A stretch of 64,000 nt of DNA from Eremophila alpestris peregrina. Taxonomy: Eukaryota > Chordata > Aves > Passeriformes > Alaudidae. The notes beneath the pieces are model-generated. The model was not told where the DNA came from. It was given only the letters and a program-made list of their open reading frames with translations, and made no database searches. The position numbers were made by a program, and so were the translations under genes. Positions 25,485-51,284 of this stretch are shown piece after piece; positions within the stretch are counted from its first letter, which is position 1; the number at the start of each line of letters is the position of its first letter. Location: assembly GCA_009792885.1 (NCBI GenBank), contig WMCF01000003.1, forward strand, positions 19,806,113 to 19,870,112. Reading direction: 5' to 3'.

Positions 25485-25725
25485 GCTTCTGGGATGAGGG
25501 GCACAGTGCAGAATCCATTGTATACATGAGAACTAGATGTGTCTGGCTTGTTTAATCCAGCAAAACAGAAGCTGAGAGGAGATGTGAATGCTCTCTATAA
25601 ATACGTCAGAGGAGTAAACACCAGGGAGGGAGAACAGCAGTTAAAACTGAAAGACAGCATTGCCACGAGAGGAAATGGGTATAAATGGCCCATGAATAAA
25701 TTTAGGCTGCAAAAAAACAGTATGA
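25485..25725 (+). mobile_element. CR1-like LINE 3' fragment
   Basis: The stretch follows the CR1 end-of-ORF2 and early 3' region in plus orientation: 'gaagctgagaggagatgtgaatgctctctataaatacgtcagagg' is the block encoding Leu-Arg-Gly-Asp...Ala-Leu-Tyr-Lys-Tyr, and 'gaaatgggtataaatggcccatgaataaatttaggct' is the block just after it. The terminal CR1 octamer region is missing, and the copy looks older and more diverged than the one at 345-1356. It may derive from a different CR1 subfamily. Confidence 0.75.
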
Positions 25726-28700
25726 TATTTAGATATCCAAGTACAAATACTAGGGAAAATAACCTAACTATTTCTAAAATGGGTTTTGGTTACTTTTATA
25801 ATCACAAAAAAATGTGCTTAGCTGTGGCACCTCCACTACCATATCTGATACTGGCAGACTGAAAATTATTATCCTGTGGTTTTGTATTTACATATGGGAA
25901 GATAAACCTGAAAAAAGCACTCTCCATATTTGATAATTCCAGAGTCAGAGACATCATATGTATAGCTTGTGTGCTTCACTATAATTTCTACTATTTAATT
26001 ATTCATAACTAAAAAGTTCTAAACGAACGAGGGTGTGCCCTCAAAATTATGAATTTAAAGTAAAACTTGTACTTACCTAATTAGCTATGATAGGGTCCTA
26101 ATTTATGTGAGCAGGCTCTTTTTTTTCCAAGGCCTAGGACTGCTTCTAAGTTGGGAAATGCTTAGATGCAGGTGTTAACACCTATAATATCAAGACTCAA
26201 ACTGTCATTTGTGCACAGTGAAAATTTCCCAGCCAACCTTAACTGCTGCTGATCTTTCACCACCCAAATTCAGTGGCAAGCCTGTTCTCAAGCAACATAT
26301 ATCCTCACTGCATCAGTGACTCTGAAAATTGAGAAGTGATCTGTGTGTGGTCTACCTTTCTCTTGTTTGATAGACTGATTTTTTTCCTTCCTTACTGTGG
26401 GATTTAAACCCAAGTCTGTGTGTCTCAAAGCATCAAGCTGCTTTAAAAGAAGAAGTTTGCAGTGAAGAAAATTCTGTTGTTCACTAGAAGTAACCACACA
26501 GTGAACTGCATTGACCAAAATAAAATACATAAGATTTTGATATATGACATACACTTCAGTGCATGAACCGAAGTATTGGATTGAGGGGGATGTTTATGCC
26601 AACAAAAGATTTTGGTCTAGACAAACAACACTCATATACTACAGATTTAAGATCTTAAAAGCTACAGACAAGTAGCATCTTATTTTTTTTTCTCTAAACC
26701 TCCTTGTTAACAATTTCTTATCCAAGTCATGTAAGGTAGAAATGAAGGCAGAAGGTTTTGAGGAGGTAGAATGGAGTAAAATTTCAAATCCTTTCAAACC
26801 TTCCTATTCATTTGCTTTCTAGCATTAGGGTAGTTGGTGGTTAAATGTCTGAGCTGTGGATCTGCAGCCTTTTGCTGGCTGGTTTTGCAAAACTGAAGGA
26901 TTTTTACTTTGATTAACAGGATAATTAGTGCTGTATTATGAGCATAAGCCTCACTGAGCTTTCTAAGTATTAATTTCTTACCTTGACCTCAGAGACTGGC
27001 CACAATCCTTAATGCTATGCAGACCAGACCTAGGGTGTCTATTTAATGACCTGTGTCTTTAGCCAGTGCCTCTCTTCTGCCCTGCATTAAGCTCCCCTTT
27101 GGCAATGGTGCAATTTCATGGCTCCTAGGTGGGTTTTTTTTCCAGGTTTCTGTCAATCAGCTTAAAATATTCTCACTGAGATCATTAATGCAGTGAAGTC
27201 ATGTGAGCCATGAGAGCCAGGGTCAGGAAGCTGTGAGCCTCTATGTCACCAGGGGACAGAGGAGAGAAGACTGGTAGCATTATAATGGGGCTGCTTGGAT
27301 GCTGCTCCTCTGTGCTGACCCAACACCAGTCCCCATATCTTTGTCCTCCCGTTGCTGCTGCTCCTCCTTTCACAGTGGAAATCAATCCCATAAGTGAGTC
27401 TAACTTTCAATAATGTCTTTGTACTTAAGTTGCTGACTCCAGAGAAAAGCTGGATATTGTCATCAGTCATTTTGCCTTTACAATATCTCTCAGTAGGCAA
27501 ATTTTCTGCTGGCAGCATCCACTGTCACTCTTGAATCTTTTTGCAAAGTGCCCATTAGGTAGCTCCAACCTATAGACTAAACTTGAGAGAATTCAGAGTT
27601 GCACATCAGGAATCTGTGCTGTTCTGAATTTCCAAACTGAGTGAGTTCCTTCATAAGTAACTAACTGATGAACCATGATCCTTGAACAGGAAAGGGTGAG
27701 TGTGAAGCCATTGGTCTGTGTTAGCTATGCTGGCTCAGACATGGTCTGGGAGATCTCCTAGAAAATTAAACAGGTGGCACAGCACAGCTTGTTTAGTGTA
27801 AATCAATCAACATTAAATCAACAGTGATTCTGCTTTTGCAGGTCTTATATTATAATTAAACGTCAACTTGAGACGCCTGAAAGTTTGCAACCCCTGTTGT
27901 GATATTAAAGTAGTGGACACCTTACAAAGTTGGACTACATGACATTTCATCCAGGTGGTTACTGCCCTGCTGACCACTCTTGAAAACTTGTGGTGTTTTC
28001 TGAGAGCAGGAACTGCCCTTCTAGACAGATTTTAGTTTTTCCAGACCTAACCACTGCTTTTTTATTTCCCACTGTTTACGGATGGAAACTTTGGTGTTCC
28101 AGAATCTATCATTTTAGTGAAAGCTAATTCCCAGACAAGCTTCAGTTTTCCGTGGAGATCCTGGTTGTGGGGCAGAGGAGGTAGGTGAAGGTAGAAGTGA
28201 GTGGACTGCAGTGCTGTGTCTGTGCTGCAGTTCAGTGGCTTTCCTGGCATTCAAGACCACCAGGACTGAATACCTAGAAATGCTCCTCCAAGCATGCCAG
28301 CTCTGTCTCACTGCACTGGCTCCTGGGAAGCTCTGGTATGCAGAAGCCAACCATCGTCAGCACTTGCCATAAGAATAAATTTGTAAGCGGACCAATTTTG
28401 GCTCTTACTGTAACAGTCTCTGAAAAGAGCCATTCTTTCTGTCTTTCCTCCACCTCCCTTTCAGACACATGACCAATGTTTTCCACAAATGGAGAAGTTT
28501 ACAGTTTTCCACATATAGTAGCTCCTGCCAGAAATTTTGTTTTAGTTGCCACAGCAACAACTTAATGGATTTGTAAAGCCACTGGCTGTGCCTCTGCCCT
28601 GTTTGTTCTTCCTGTGCATTCCCCCAGCACTGTGCGAAGCTGCAGAGGCAGTGACTGAGAGCTCTAATAACCCAGTAATGGATCCAATTATGGCCGTTGG

Positions 28701-30301
28701 TGTTTCTGTTGAGAATACATGAATAAGTAAATCCCTGCATAAGGATGAAAGAGTGTGTTTTTAAAGCTGCCTGAGCAGTCTCGAGGAGAGTGGTGGCCAG
28801 GTTGCTTTTGCCAGGCCCTGGGGGAGGATGGCAGCTGAGGACTCAGCAGCCACTCAGCTCCCCTCAGGACCTTGCCCATAGGCTCCCTAGCTGATGGCTG
28901 TTGAGTTACAGGCATGGCCTCACACCAAAGCATTTGTTTGTGCTTATTCCAGTTGCACTTCAGATCTCTGTGGGGCAGCTGAGTGCTGGTGTGTCAACTG
29001 ACAGAGCCTCTCCCTTGATGGCAGCCAAACACAATAAATAGCACTCCATTTTCATTAGTAAGTGTCACTGTGTTCACACAGGTATGAAGGTTGTGGCTGG
29101 GAATGGATTGGGCAGGACAGAAAAAGTACTAGCAAACTTCCTCTGAGAAATGTTGCATGCTTTGAGCACTGCTCTGTAAGTACAGGATGATCCTTGCATC
29201 CTCTTCACACCACCAGAAAATCTTGTTTCTTCCTATTCACTGTGTTTCCTTCACTGTCTACTTATAGAAGAGGCATCCATCTTTACCTGGCTGGCATACA
29301 TAGTTACACACATCTGTGGCCTTCTATCATCCAGCACTTGATCAGACAGGAAAAAAGTGGCCTCTTCTGTTGCCAATTTTCCTTCCTTGTCTGCCTTTTC
29401 CCAGCTGATGCATGGAGTGGTAGGAGAATAAATGTCTTTTGGTCAGTATCCAGCAGATTTTGAAAAGAAGGAGTCTAGAGTATCTTCTGTCCCAGAAGAG
29501 AGCTGAAGGGACAGGTATCTGAGCAGGAGTGGTTGGCTGCAGAAGACTTTTCAACACCTTTCCTTTTCCCATTCCCTGCATATCTGTGGTGGCAGGAGGA
29601 GGTAGTCATACTCCAAGATTCAGGTGGTGAGCTCATCATGCTCAAAGTTATTTGTAGGCACCAACTCCTACTGTTATGTATATCCAGACATAAATCCTTG
29701 TGCTTGTTCTAGCTGCTCTTCCTCTTCCCATGTCATTGTCCAGTTGTCCCAGATCCCAGGGTTGCACAGCTGCACTGCCTGGGTGCATTTTTCTGGTACT
29801 CTCAGAGTGTCTCTGTATGGATTAGGTCAAACCAACTACCAAGGCCATAGTGATAATTCCCCAAAGTCAGGCTTCTATACTTTATGGGTAGAAGATGGTG
29901 AACCTCTTGAGAAAATTATGTCCTGTAAGATACCTAGTAGCCTCTGTAAGCACAAGGGTGATGGTATCCCATTAGTGTTCAGAAAGATCTGTGAAAGGGA
30001 TTCAGCATCAGCATTTTCTGGATTGAAACTACTATTTTCCGAGGAGTTGTTGGAGGGCTGCTTTACAGATGGACCAGTGAGGAGTAGGCTGTGAAAGACT
30101 GACAATACATCTGTTATTGGCTGTAGATCTCCCTTTGAAACCTGAGATTCGTTTCTGTGCATGTTGGTTGTGTATAGTCTTTCTTTCTGAAGTAAGGTCT
30201 TGCTTTCCTGCTCTACAGGGGTTTGCAGAATTCACAAGTTTTTGTTAAGTGTTGGAAATCTGAAATATTAGGGTAGGAATTACAGTTTGGAAGAGGTCCC
30301 T
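25726..30301. other. Gene-free unique sequence
   Basis: No supportable exon. The largest frame (29624-30094, plus, 156 codons) has irregular, cysteine- and serine-rich composition and no splice or promoter context. I recognise no family. CpG is sparse throughout. Confidence 0.45.
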
Positions 30302-31395
30302 TGTAATGGTTTGACCCTACTGGATGTCAGATGCCCACCAAACCACTCTTTCTCTCCCCTCCTCAACAGGACAGGGGAGAGGAAATATAATGAAAACTCA
30401 TGAGCTGAGATAAGGCTGGGGAGAGATCACTTACTGATTACCATCACAAGCAAAACAGACTCAACATGATGAGATTATTTAATTTATTACAAAGCAAAAT
30501 CAAAGTAGGATAATGAGAAGTAAAACAAATCTTTAAAACACCCTTCCCCCCATCCCTCCCTCCTTCCCATGCTTGACTTTATTCCCAATTCTCTTCCTCC
30601 TCCCCCTCAGAGATGCAGGGAGACAGGCCATGGGGGTTGTGGCCAGTTCATCACGTGGTTTCTGCTGCTGTTTCCTCCTCAGGGGAAAGACTCCGTCCCC
30701 TGCTCCAGTGTGAGGTCTCACCCACAGGAGAGTTCTCCACAAACTTCTTTAGCATGAGTCCTTCCCATGAACCACAGTTCTTCACAAACTGCTCCAGTGT
30801 GGGTCCCTTTCCGTGAGTTGCAGTCCTTCAAGAACAGTGTCTAACCTGGATCTGCCACAGGGTCACAGGTTCAACCAGCAAACCTGCTCCAGCATGGGCT
30901 CCACAAGTCCTGCCAGGAGCCTGCTTCAGCCTGGGCTTCCCAGCAGGTCACAGCCTCGTCTGGGCATCCACCTGCTCCATCTTGGGGTCCTCCAGGGCTG
31001 CAGGAGGATCTCAGCACCCCCACTGACCTCCATGGGCTGCAGGGACACAGCTGCCCCACCGTGTTCCGCACCATGGGCTGCAGGGCAATCTCAGCTTTGG
31101 TTCCTGGAGCACCTCCTGCCCCTCCTTCTGCACTGACCTTGGTTCTGTGCAGTTATTTCTCTCACTTCTCTGGCCACAAGTACTTCTGCATAATAATTTT
31201 TTATTTTTCCTTCTTAAAGTGTGTTATCATGGAAGCATTACCACCATTGCTGATGGACTTGGCCTTGGCCAGTGGTGGATCCATCTTGTAGTGGGCTGGC
31301 ATTGGCTCTGTCAGACATGAGTGATACTTCTGGCAGCCTCTTGCAGAAGCCACCCTTATAGCAGCCCTGCTACCTTGCCATGCAAACCTAATACA
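30302..31395 (-). mobile_element. Solo LTR of an avian ERVL-type endogenous retrovirus
   Basis: An element of about 1.1 kb bounded by TG...CA (plus-strand start 'tgtaatggtttgaccct', end 'gcaaacctaataca'). The interior has the repeated 'gctccagcatgggctcc', 'ctccatgggctgcaggg' and 'caccatgggctgcaggg' modules and the 'tcagcacctgctcc...ctgcactgacc' block that I associate with a widespread avian ERVL LTR family. Read on the minus strand, an AATAAA (plus TTTATT at 30483-30488) sits toward the 3' end, giving the orientation. No gag, pol or env sequence flanks it, so it is a solo LTR left by recombination. The flanking pentamers TCCCT and TTTCT match at only three of five positions, so the target duplication has decayed or the edges are off by a base or two. 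The family name is from memory. Confidence 0.75.
30483..30488 (-). promoter_or_regulatory. LTR poly(A) signal
   Basis: AATAAA on the minus strand within the LTR, followed on that strand by T/G-containing sequence. It is used here to orient the element. Activity is doubtful given the divergence of the copy. Confidence 0.45.
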
Positions 31396-44353
<12,958 letters not shown>

Positions 44354-46219
44354 TCCCTGTCACAGCTCCCTTCCAAAAGATCAACCTGCCCATACTCTCC
44401 CCCTACCCAGCACCTCTTTGAGTTGGAACCAGCTGCTTCAGGGAGGGTCAAGCACCCAAGCAGACTCTGGCTGCAGCCTGCTCAGCACTGCCTGCCTGGC
44501 TCAGAGCTCACAGAGCCACTGTCAATGCCTTTCACTCCCATCACCTACTGGGAACCATCTTTACTCTGAGGACTTTAAAGACGCAGTTGTCTCTGTCTTG
44601 TAGTTTCCTTCTTTCCTTCTTGCTCTTGTAAGCATGGAGGGATGGGAGAAGGCATCAGGCTCCATCTGCCTGGAGGTGAGGAGAGTAACAGGAGATGGGG
44701 GGAACTATGCCTGGCTTGAAGTGTGGGTTGTGTAGTCAAATTCAACTTCAGCTGGGAAGAAAGCCTCTGAAACACCCCTTCCCTCTGGGCGGTGTGTTTG
44801 GGAGGGGTGCCTGGCAGAGAACTGCAGAAGTCCCATTGATACAAAAGATACTGTGAAGAGGGAGAAGCCTCCCTCCTGCCCTGCACCTCTTACCTTTCCT
44901 TTGCAGGGCCCATCCCCACAAGCTGCTACCAGTCACTTACTCCCCAGCTAAACTGAACCCTTCTAGAGAGGGAACCCTCAAGCTCAGAAGAGCAGCTCTG
45001 GGGTGATGCCACACCAGGGTATGATACATCCCAGACCATCAACTTCTGCATAGATTTTCTTGGTGAGAGGGAGGAATATGAAAGCTGCTGTATGTTCCTA
45101 TTTGAGGAAGGAGCTGACAGTGGCACTTGCCAGACCTCTGTGATATTGCAGTACAGGCAGTGATGTTCCACAGAGAGACCAGGCCTTTTGTTTGACCCGT
45201 GAAGTCCTTCCAGTATCCCTGTCTGTAACGAGGGCATTTTGTCTCTTGGCCACACTCAAATTCCACAGATGTCAGTAGTAACCAGGGGCAACTGTGTTCC
45301 CAAATGCCACCCAAATTCTGCTGCAGAGATGGAGGGGAGGCTGAGAGTGTTGCTCTCCCCATGATTCAGCACCCCAGGAGTGGTGGCCTGGGTGTGAGTG
45401 GGCTGCACCATGTTGGAGAACACTTCCCAAGGGGCTCAGCGTGCTCCAACAGCAGTTAGCCTGCACAGGGCACCAGCAACTCCTCTTCTGCACACTGCTC
45501 CTGTGGCCCCAGCCCAGCTCCTCTAAATGACCATGTTGCACTAAAAGCCCACCCATAGTTGTAGTGCCGCAGAAACCCAGACACCTGCATCCATCTGGGA
45601 GTCACAGCCATCCCCAGCCTGGCCCATGATGCTCAAGGGGCCATGTGGCATTGTACACACACATACAAACACAAACTCACTCATTCCAAGGTCTCCTGTA
45701 ATTCTTGGGATGAGGAAAGCCACAGGTTCCACCATTAACTCTGCAGCTCCTAGCTTTGGCAGGTGATTTGCCTAGGTCTGTAGGTGTTGGATGCATAGGC
45801 AAGTGAAGCAGTGCTTGTGCTGTATTTTATAAATATGCATCTGTGTTAGTGTGGGTGTGTATGTGTAAGTCCACAGGCATGTCTTCAGCCAGGGAAACAA
45901 ACCTGTGCCACTGCTACAGAGGAGTCTACATAGTCATCTTTGGCACTTTCAGCATATAGTTTTTATATAGGGTCCTGGTCAAAAGAAAATCATGTTTTAG
46001 AGGATGTTTTGCCCTCTGTTGCCCAAGTGCATAGTTTATTGAAACCAAAGGAATGTGAAAAATCCCCTTTCTCCTGTCTGTGCTGTTTGTTTTCACTCAG
46101 CCCTATCTTTTGGACATTGAAGCCAACTTTCTTGATCTTCATTTCCCCTTGGAGGTCACTGTACTTCCTGACTGCTTTCTTGTGCTTAGGACTTGGACAT
46201 CAGCAAATATTTAAGTACG

Positions 46220-46236
46220 ACACACACACACACACC
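46220..46236 (+). repeat. Short CA microsatellite
   Basis: About eight CA units followed by CCACC, inside the presumed 3' UTR. Confidence 0.85.
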
Positions 46237-46291
46237 CACCTACCACCATTTTTGCTGAATGTTCTTGGGCTCAGTTTTCATTCTGACCTGT

Positions 46292-46297
46292 ATTAAA
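46292..46297 (+). promoter_or_regulatory. Candidate poly(A) signal (ATTAAA), TMEM263-like gene
   Basis: ATTAAA, the second most common animal poly(A) signal, with a GT-rich element downstream at about 46308-46326. It is the first good plus-strand candidate after the stop codon. ATTAAA at 48415-48420 is a more distant alternative. Confidence 0.4.
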
Positions 46298-46320
46298 TCC
46301 ACATTTTAGGATGTATGTTG

Positions 46321-49300
46321 CTGTGTACCCCTGATAATCATGCTGGTGTTAGTCACTCTCCATACCCTTTGCCAGGTAGCCCCTGCTGTTTGCAGTGGTG
46401 AGAAGTTGCTGATCTCCACAGTTTGCTACTCTTGATATCATGAGAGATATTTGACTTACACTTTTGTTTCTGAAGAGGAAGCAGCATTTGGTAGGTGTGT
46501 GCATTTCCTCACTTTATGTCCTTTGTTCTGGTGAAGGCTAAGCTGACCCAGACATGTCGGTTTTGTCTCTGAAGGCAGCACCTTCACAGAAAGATCAGGC
46601 CTTGATGTGTGCCTCTACTTTGCTGGGATGCTCATGGCAGTTGTCAGGGCCTGAAGAAGTCTTGTCTGTTCTCCCTTTGTCTCAAATGCCCTGCAAAGCT
46701 GGAGGATAGTTTGCACTGCATGGATCTCTGCTCACTGCTCTCCCTGAGCACATCTCATCTCTTATTCCAGATCACAGACTGCCCCTGAAGTGAGCTCTAG
46801 CACCAAAGCTGAAAGACACCTTTGTGTAACTAGCTATGTTGTCACCATCCCTCTGAGAAAGATAGCTTCTGGCCAATTGGGACAGAAGAATCTTCTTCCT
46901 AAATGTCTCTCCCAGGTCTTGGGCAGGAGAAGATAGAATCTAAGAACCTTCAGCAGCCAGCCCTGAGTGGCTGATCATGCTTTTGGCCAAATGGTGTCTC
47001 ACACAGGCTCTTGCTGGGGGAGGCAGTACATCCTGCCCAAGCTGTTGTCTGCAGGCACTGTGTGTACAGAGCAGGCATGGCAAATGGGATAAAGGTGATG
47101 AAAGGAAGGCCACAGGGGCCTTGAGTGTTTCCCATCTTTTTACTTCTCTTCTGTGCATCCTTGCAGGAAATAGAGTAAAGCCTACCATTCGTCTGGAACT
47201 GCCATTTCCTTGCAGGATGGCCTGGAGAAGAGAGGAGTTGGTGAGGAGAACTCACAGCCTAAATCACTGTTCTTACAGCCCATCTAAAGGAGAGCTCAGG
47301 GACCATGCGTAGCAAGAGATCAAATTAGCAGTCAGGGGTAAAAGATTAAATCTACTCCAAAAACAAGGCCTCACACTGCTAAACAGGCATTCAGGAATAA
47401 GTAACTCTCCAGGACTCAAAGGCTTTAAGGAAGTTGTGCTAGGCCTGCTCAGCTCACCATGCTGACCCAGTCCCAGCCAGCTTTTCTGGGCATTTATAGT
47501 GCCAGAGCAGAGGGAAAACAGGGTAAGTCTTCCCAGTCTAAAAGTAAAGAAGCCTTTTGACAGCTTTGGTTGCAGGGCAGTGGGATCTGCATTGGATGGG
47601 GAAGCTGTTGGCTCTTGTCAGATGCCCTGTCTTTTCTGCCCCCCACTGCAGAGTCTCCAGCCACCTGGGCCACTGGTGCAGCCCTTCTGTCATTACTCAT
47701 TCATGGCACAAAGGGCAAAAACTGTGTTGTGCATAAATCCCATAGCTACCAGATGGGGTAGCTTGGTACAAAATAGGAGGGGATAACATTGGGGGAGAGG
47801 GAAGGATTAAATGGCGCTGGTACACAGCAGATGAGGAGAGAGTGGTGTGACAGGAGGAGTTGAGGAGTGAGGGAACAAGAAAATAGGGACCATGGAAGGA
47901 ATTTGTTTTTTAGGACAGGCTTTGAATCAGAAGATTAATTCAATGGCATTTGTCCTAGGGAAGAGTACAGAAAGGAGGGTGGGTCAGTGTGGGTTTTGGT
48001 GTATGCTGGTGGTACATACCTGGCTTGTGCCCTGCTTCCATAGTAATGATGATTGCTAGTGATTTCCATTTAGATACATCAATGGATGGTTGAAGCATCA
48101 GATGAGCTCCCTTCTTATCACCCACCCTTCCCAAATCTCCCCCAGGCTTTTGTCATGATCTCCCCATATGGGGCTGGGTCTTCCCCATGTGGGAGGTGGG
48201 TCGCGGCCCTGTTCACAGCCCTGTGTCCCACCTTGCCTGGCTGTTCCCTGTGCCCAACAAACATGTCCTGGCTGAAAGGAGACCCACAGGTGCATCTTCT
48301 CCTCCCTTTTCCCTGACTTTAGTCTCATAATCCTTTACTTTTTTTATCCCTCCCTCCCTTAGCTTTCAGTCTTGCCTGTGGATAGAGCTCCCCAAAGCTT
48401 TTGCTGAGACCTTCATTAAACATCCACACTCACAGTGTCTGGGAGAGCAGAGGGTGATTGCCCCTGCAGCTCCCCTGGCTGGGAGAGAAGTGCATGTCTT
48501 CCACCCTTCTCTGTCCCCTTATGTTTCGTGTATGGAAAATCTTAACCCACTACTTTTTCTCTGGGTTCCCTTGTTGGCCCTTATCCCTGTGGGTGGGTCA
48601 TTTCTGTGTCTCCATTGCAAAGTCATCCTTGTAAAAAACAACAGCATTAGTGGGAATATGGAGATGGTTAGAGAGAGCCACAGAGCCAAGGCCCAACTCT
48701 GCTTCTGAAGAAGCTGAGCAGGCCTTTGGCAACCCAAAACTGCGGCCACACGGTCCCGTGCACAGTGCTGGGCTCCAGAGAACACTTTTGTTCTTTATCA
48801 TTTCATTGTCTGTAATTGGTTTCCTACTGAATTTGTTTGCTTGGTTTGTTTTGCAGTGTGTTTCTGGGAATATTCTGCATCTCTGTATTTTAATTACAGT
48901 AAAATTTGAGGATAAAAACCATGATTATGCTGGCTCTTGTTCCTAGTGGGGGGAAATGAGGAGAGGAAGCACAGTTGAAGGAAGATTTTAGAGATTCCTT
49001 GGGAAATTAGATCTCTCCCCTAAGGGCTCTAGATGAGGCACCAAGCAAGGCTGAATCTCCATCCCTGCTTAAACTAGGACATAGCTTTCAACTGCGGTTC
49101 AAAAGCCATTTTGCTGCAGGCGCCTTTCCTGATTGGAATGGAAGGAACAGTTTGGATAAGACTTCTAAATTCAATTTTTTGTGTTGGTTTAAAGACCAGT
49201 GCATAAGAGGGCTTTCAGGCTGGGGACAGCTGGCCTAGCCCTGAAAGTGGGATCTCAGCAGCTGAAGATGGGAAATTTTGCCTCTACAGCCGCTGTTCCT

Positions 49301-51284
49301 TCAGGCAGGTTTGCATAGCCACTTTTCCCAGCTGAGGAAGCAAATTCTCCTCCCAGCAGCCTGCTCTTTCTGCAGGAGATGGCAGTATGACATCCCTCCC
49401 CAGAGCTGCAGCAAGCCCCCATGGGGCAGCGTGACCCTCTGCTGGCTGGCTGGCAGTGTTGGTGCTGGGGGGCACAGCTGGCAACTCCAGTCACCTCATC
49501 TGCTCCACAGGCACATAACCCAGGGCAGAGCCACGCAGTGCTCCTGGGAATGCACAGCCCTCAGGGAGGATTGCAGCTCTGTGGCCAGGCAGTGCTGGAT
49601 CAGCCACAAGACAGGGTGTCCCTTTTACTGGGTCGAGGCCAGGAGCCAACAGCTCAGCATTTGTTAAATGCTGACAAAAGGATTAATTTAGTAACTAATA
49701 ACAGGGCAATCAAGCCATTTATTTGGTTGGCATTTTGCTGCCAGCTGCTTGGGAAGAGCAGCACACAGTGCACCAGTAAGGCTGTCTGCAGCCACCTCTG
49801 CCACCTGCTCCGTTCCTCCATCCTTGCTTGCAGACTCAGCTAGACAGTGTGGCTTGGGAGGCACCAAGCTGGTGGCAGGAGCAGGTTTGGCAATGACAGG
49901 GAGGTGAAGACACCTGGGGATGCAGTCTCTTCCAGGAGCTGCCCCTCATGGGGGAGGCAAATGAGGGAAGTGCCCAACCCCCAGCAAGTGCACACTATCC
50001 CCCATTCCTCCTCACAGAGCTGGAACCATCCATGTAGCCTTGCAGACAGCACAGATGAAGTACTGGTGCTTGAGCTGTGAGCCCTGAGGAGAAGCTCTCA
50101 GGTACATCACAGCTTCTCACCTTTCCTGCAGCCCACCTGGTTTGCCACATTAAGCCAAGTCGCAAAACACCACTAACAAGCTGCTCCTCCAGAGGTCTTT
50201 TAAGGGGTGAAAGGATGGTGCAAAATCACCTATAGTTACAGCTTTGCCCTGTCTCACTCATGGCAGCGTGTCCCATCCCCCTGCGTGCAGCTGCAGCACC
50301 CAGTCTTCTCCCAGGTCAGAGCAAAAGCTGGTGTGCAGCAGAGCTCAGAAGAGACCTTTAGAGAGAAGACCTGCCCAGGTAGGTGGGCTGTGGGTGGTTC
50401 AGACACCTCTGGACTAGGAGTGGGCCTAAAGCTAGGAGTGTGCAGTTGTGAGTAGATGTAACAAGTAGCGGTCTTATCTCTGTGGGTTGCTGCCCTGCCT
50501 GGCTCCAGGAGCAACTGGGAAACTGCTAGGCCGTTTTTGTCCTCTATACCCTGGGGACTGGCCCCAGTGGCTTCCCATCTGCAGCTGCTTGTGGTTGGCA
50601 GGACATGTCTCAAGGGCTCGACTGTTGGGGCTCTGCCAGCTGGGTTGGAGGAGCTGACCAGCTGTTTCATCAGACAGGGATCAAGTAGACCAGCAATGTC
50701 TTGTGTAAGGTTTTCAATGTTCCTTCCCTGCTTGCCTGGCTCCCCCATTCAGCAGCTTTCTGACCTTCCCAGCCCACAGGCCCAGGTATCTTGCAGGCAG
50801 CAGGCAGCTCATGGAGGAATACTTGTGTATTGCCAAGATGATCTTGTTTGTTCATTTTCATTCTGGCAGTTTCATGACCTGCACCAGAACTTTTTCCCTG
50901 TCCTCCAGGGCAGGCCATGCCAACACTAGCATCAGCATTATCAGACATAGTGGGGAGCAGCCTGATGGGATGGGTTCACTGTGCTGGTGCCATGAGCACT
51001 CTGGAGTCTGGCCCTTCAGCAAGCCCCATGCAAACCAACAAGCTTTCACGTCAGTAAATAACTACAGGTTCTTGCTTTTGGCTTAACTGCTTGCATTTTG
51101 ACACACTTCAGATGCAAACATGCACATGCCCCAGGAGGTGGCTGCAGTTCCTTGCCACCGTAGGGGCTGTGGTGTCTCCTCCCCCAGCCCAGCCTCACTG
51201 GAGTTGGGCAAACCAGGAGATGCTGCTGTTTGCCTGGTGCTGCATCCACCCTAGTATACTCACTGAGGTCTTTCAGTTGACGTT
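46321..51284. other. Convergent intergenic interval
   Basis: Sequence between the 3' ends of the TMEM263-like gene (plus) and CHST1 (minus). It is moderately GC-rich and has many frames of 60-165 codons on both strands that overlap one another in different frames. None shows domain-like composition, and I call none. No repeat family is recognised. Confidence 0.45.

Larger units (their letters stand above)
44354..46320 (+). other. Probable 3' UTR of the TMEM263-like gene
   Basis: After the TAA there is no canonical AATAAA for about 2 kb. The first credible signal is ATTAAA at 46292-46297, followed within about 15-30 bases by a GT-rich stretch ('ggatgtatgttgctgtgt'), the usual downstream element. 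A CA microsatellite lies at 46220-46236. A long 3' UTR would be in keeping with TMEM263. The end is inferred. Confidence 0.4.

Noticed and set aside
29624..30094. 156-codon plus-strand frame
   Set aside because: Irregular cysteine/serine-rich composition and no homology recognised. Consistent with chance in non-coding DNA.
50254..50748. 164-codon minus-strand frame in the interval between the two genes
   Set aside because: Overlaps a plus-strand frame in another phase. There is no recognisable domain and no splice signals.
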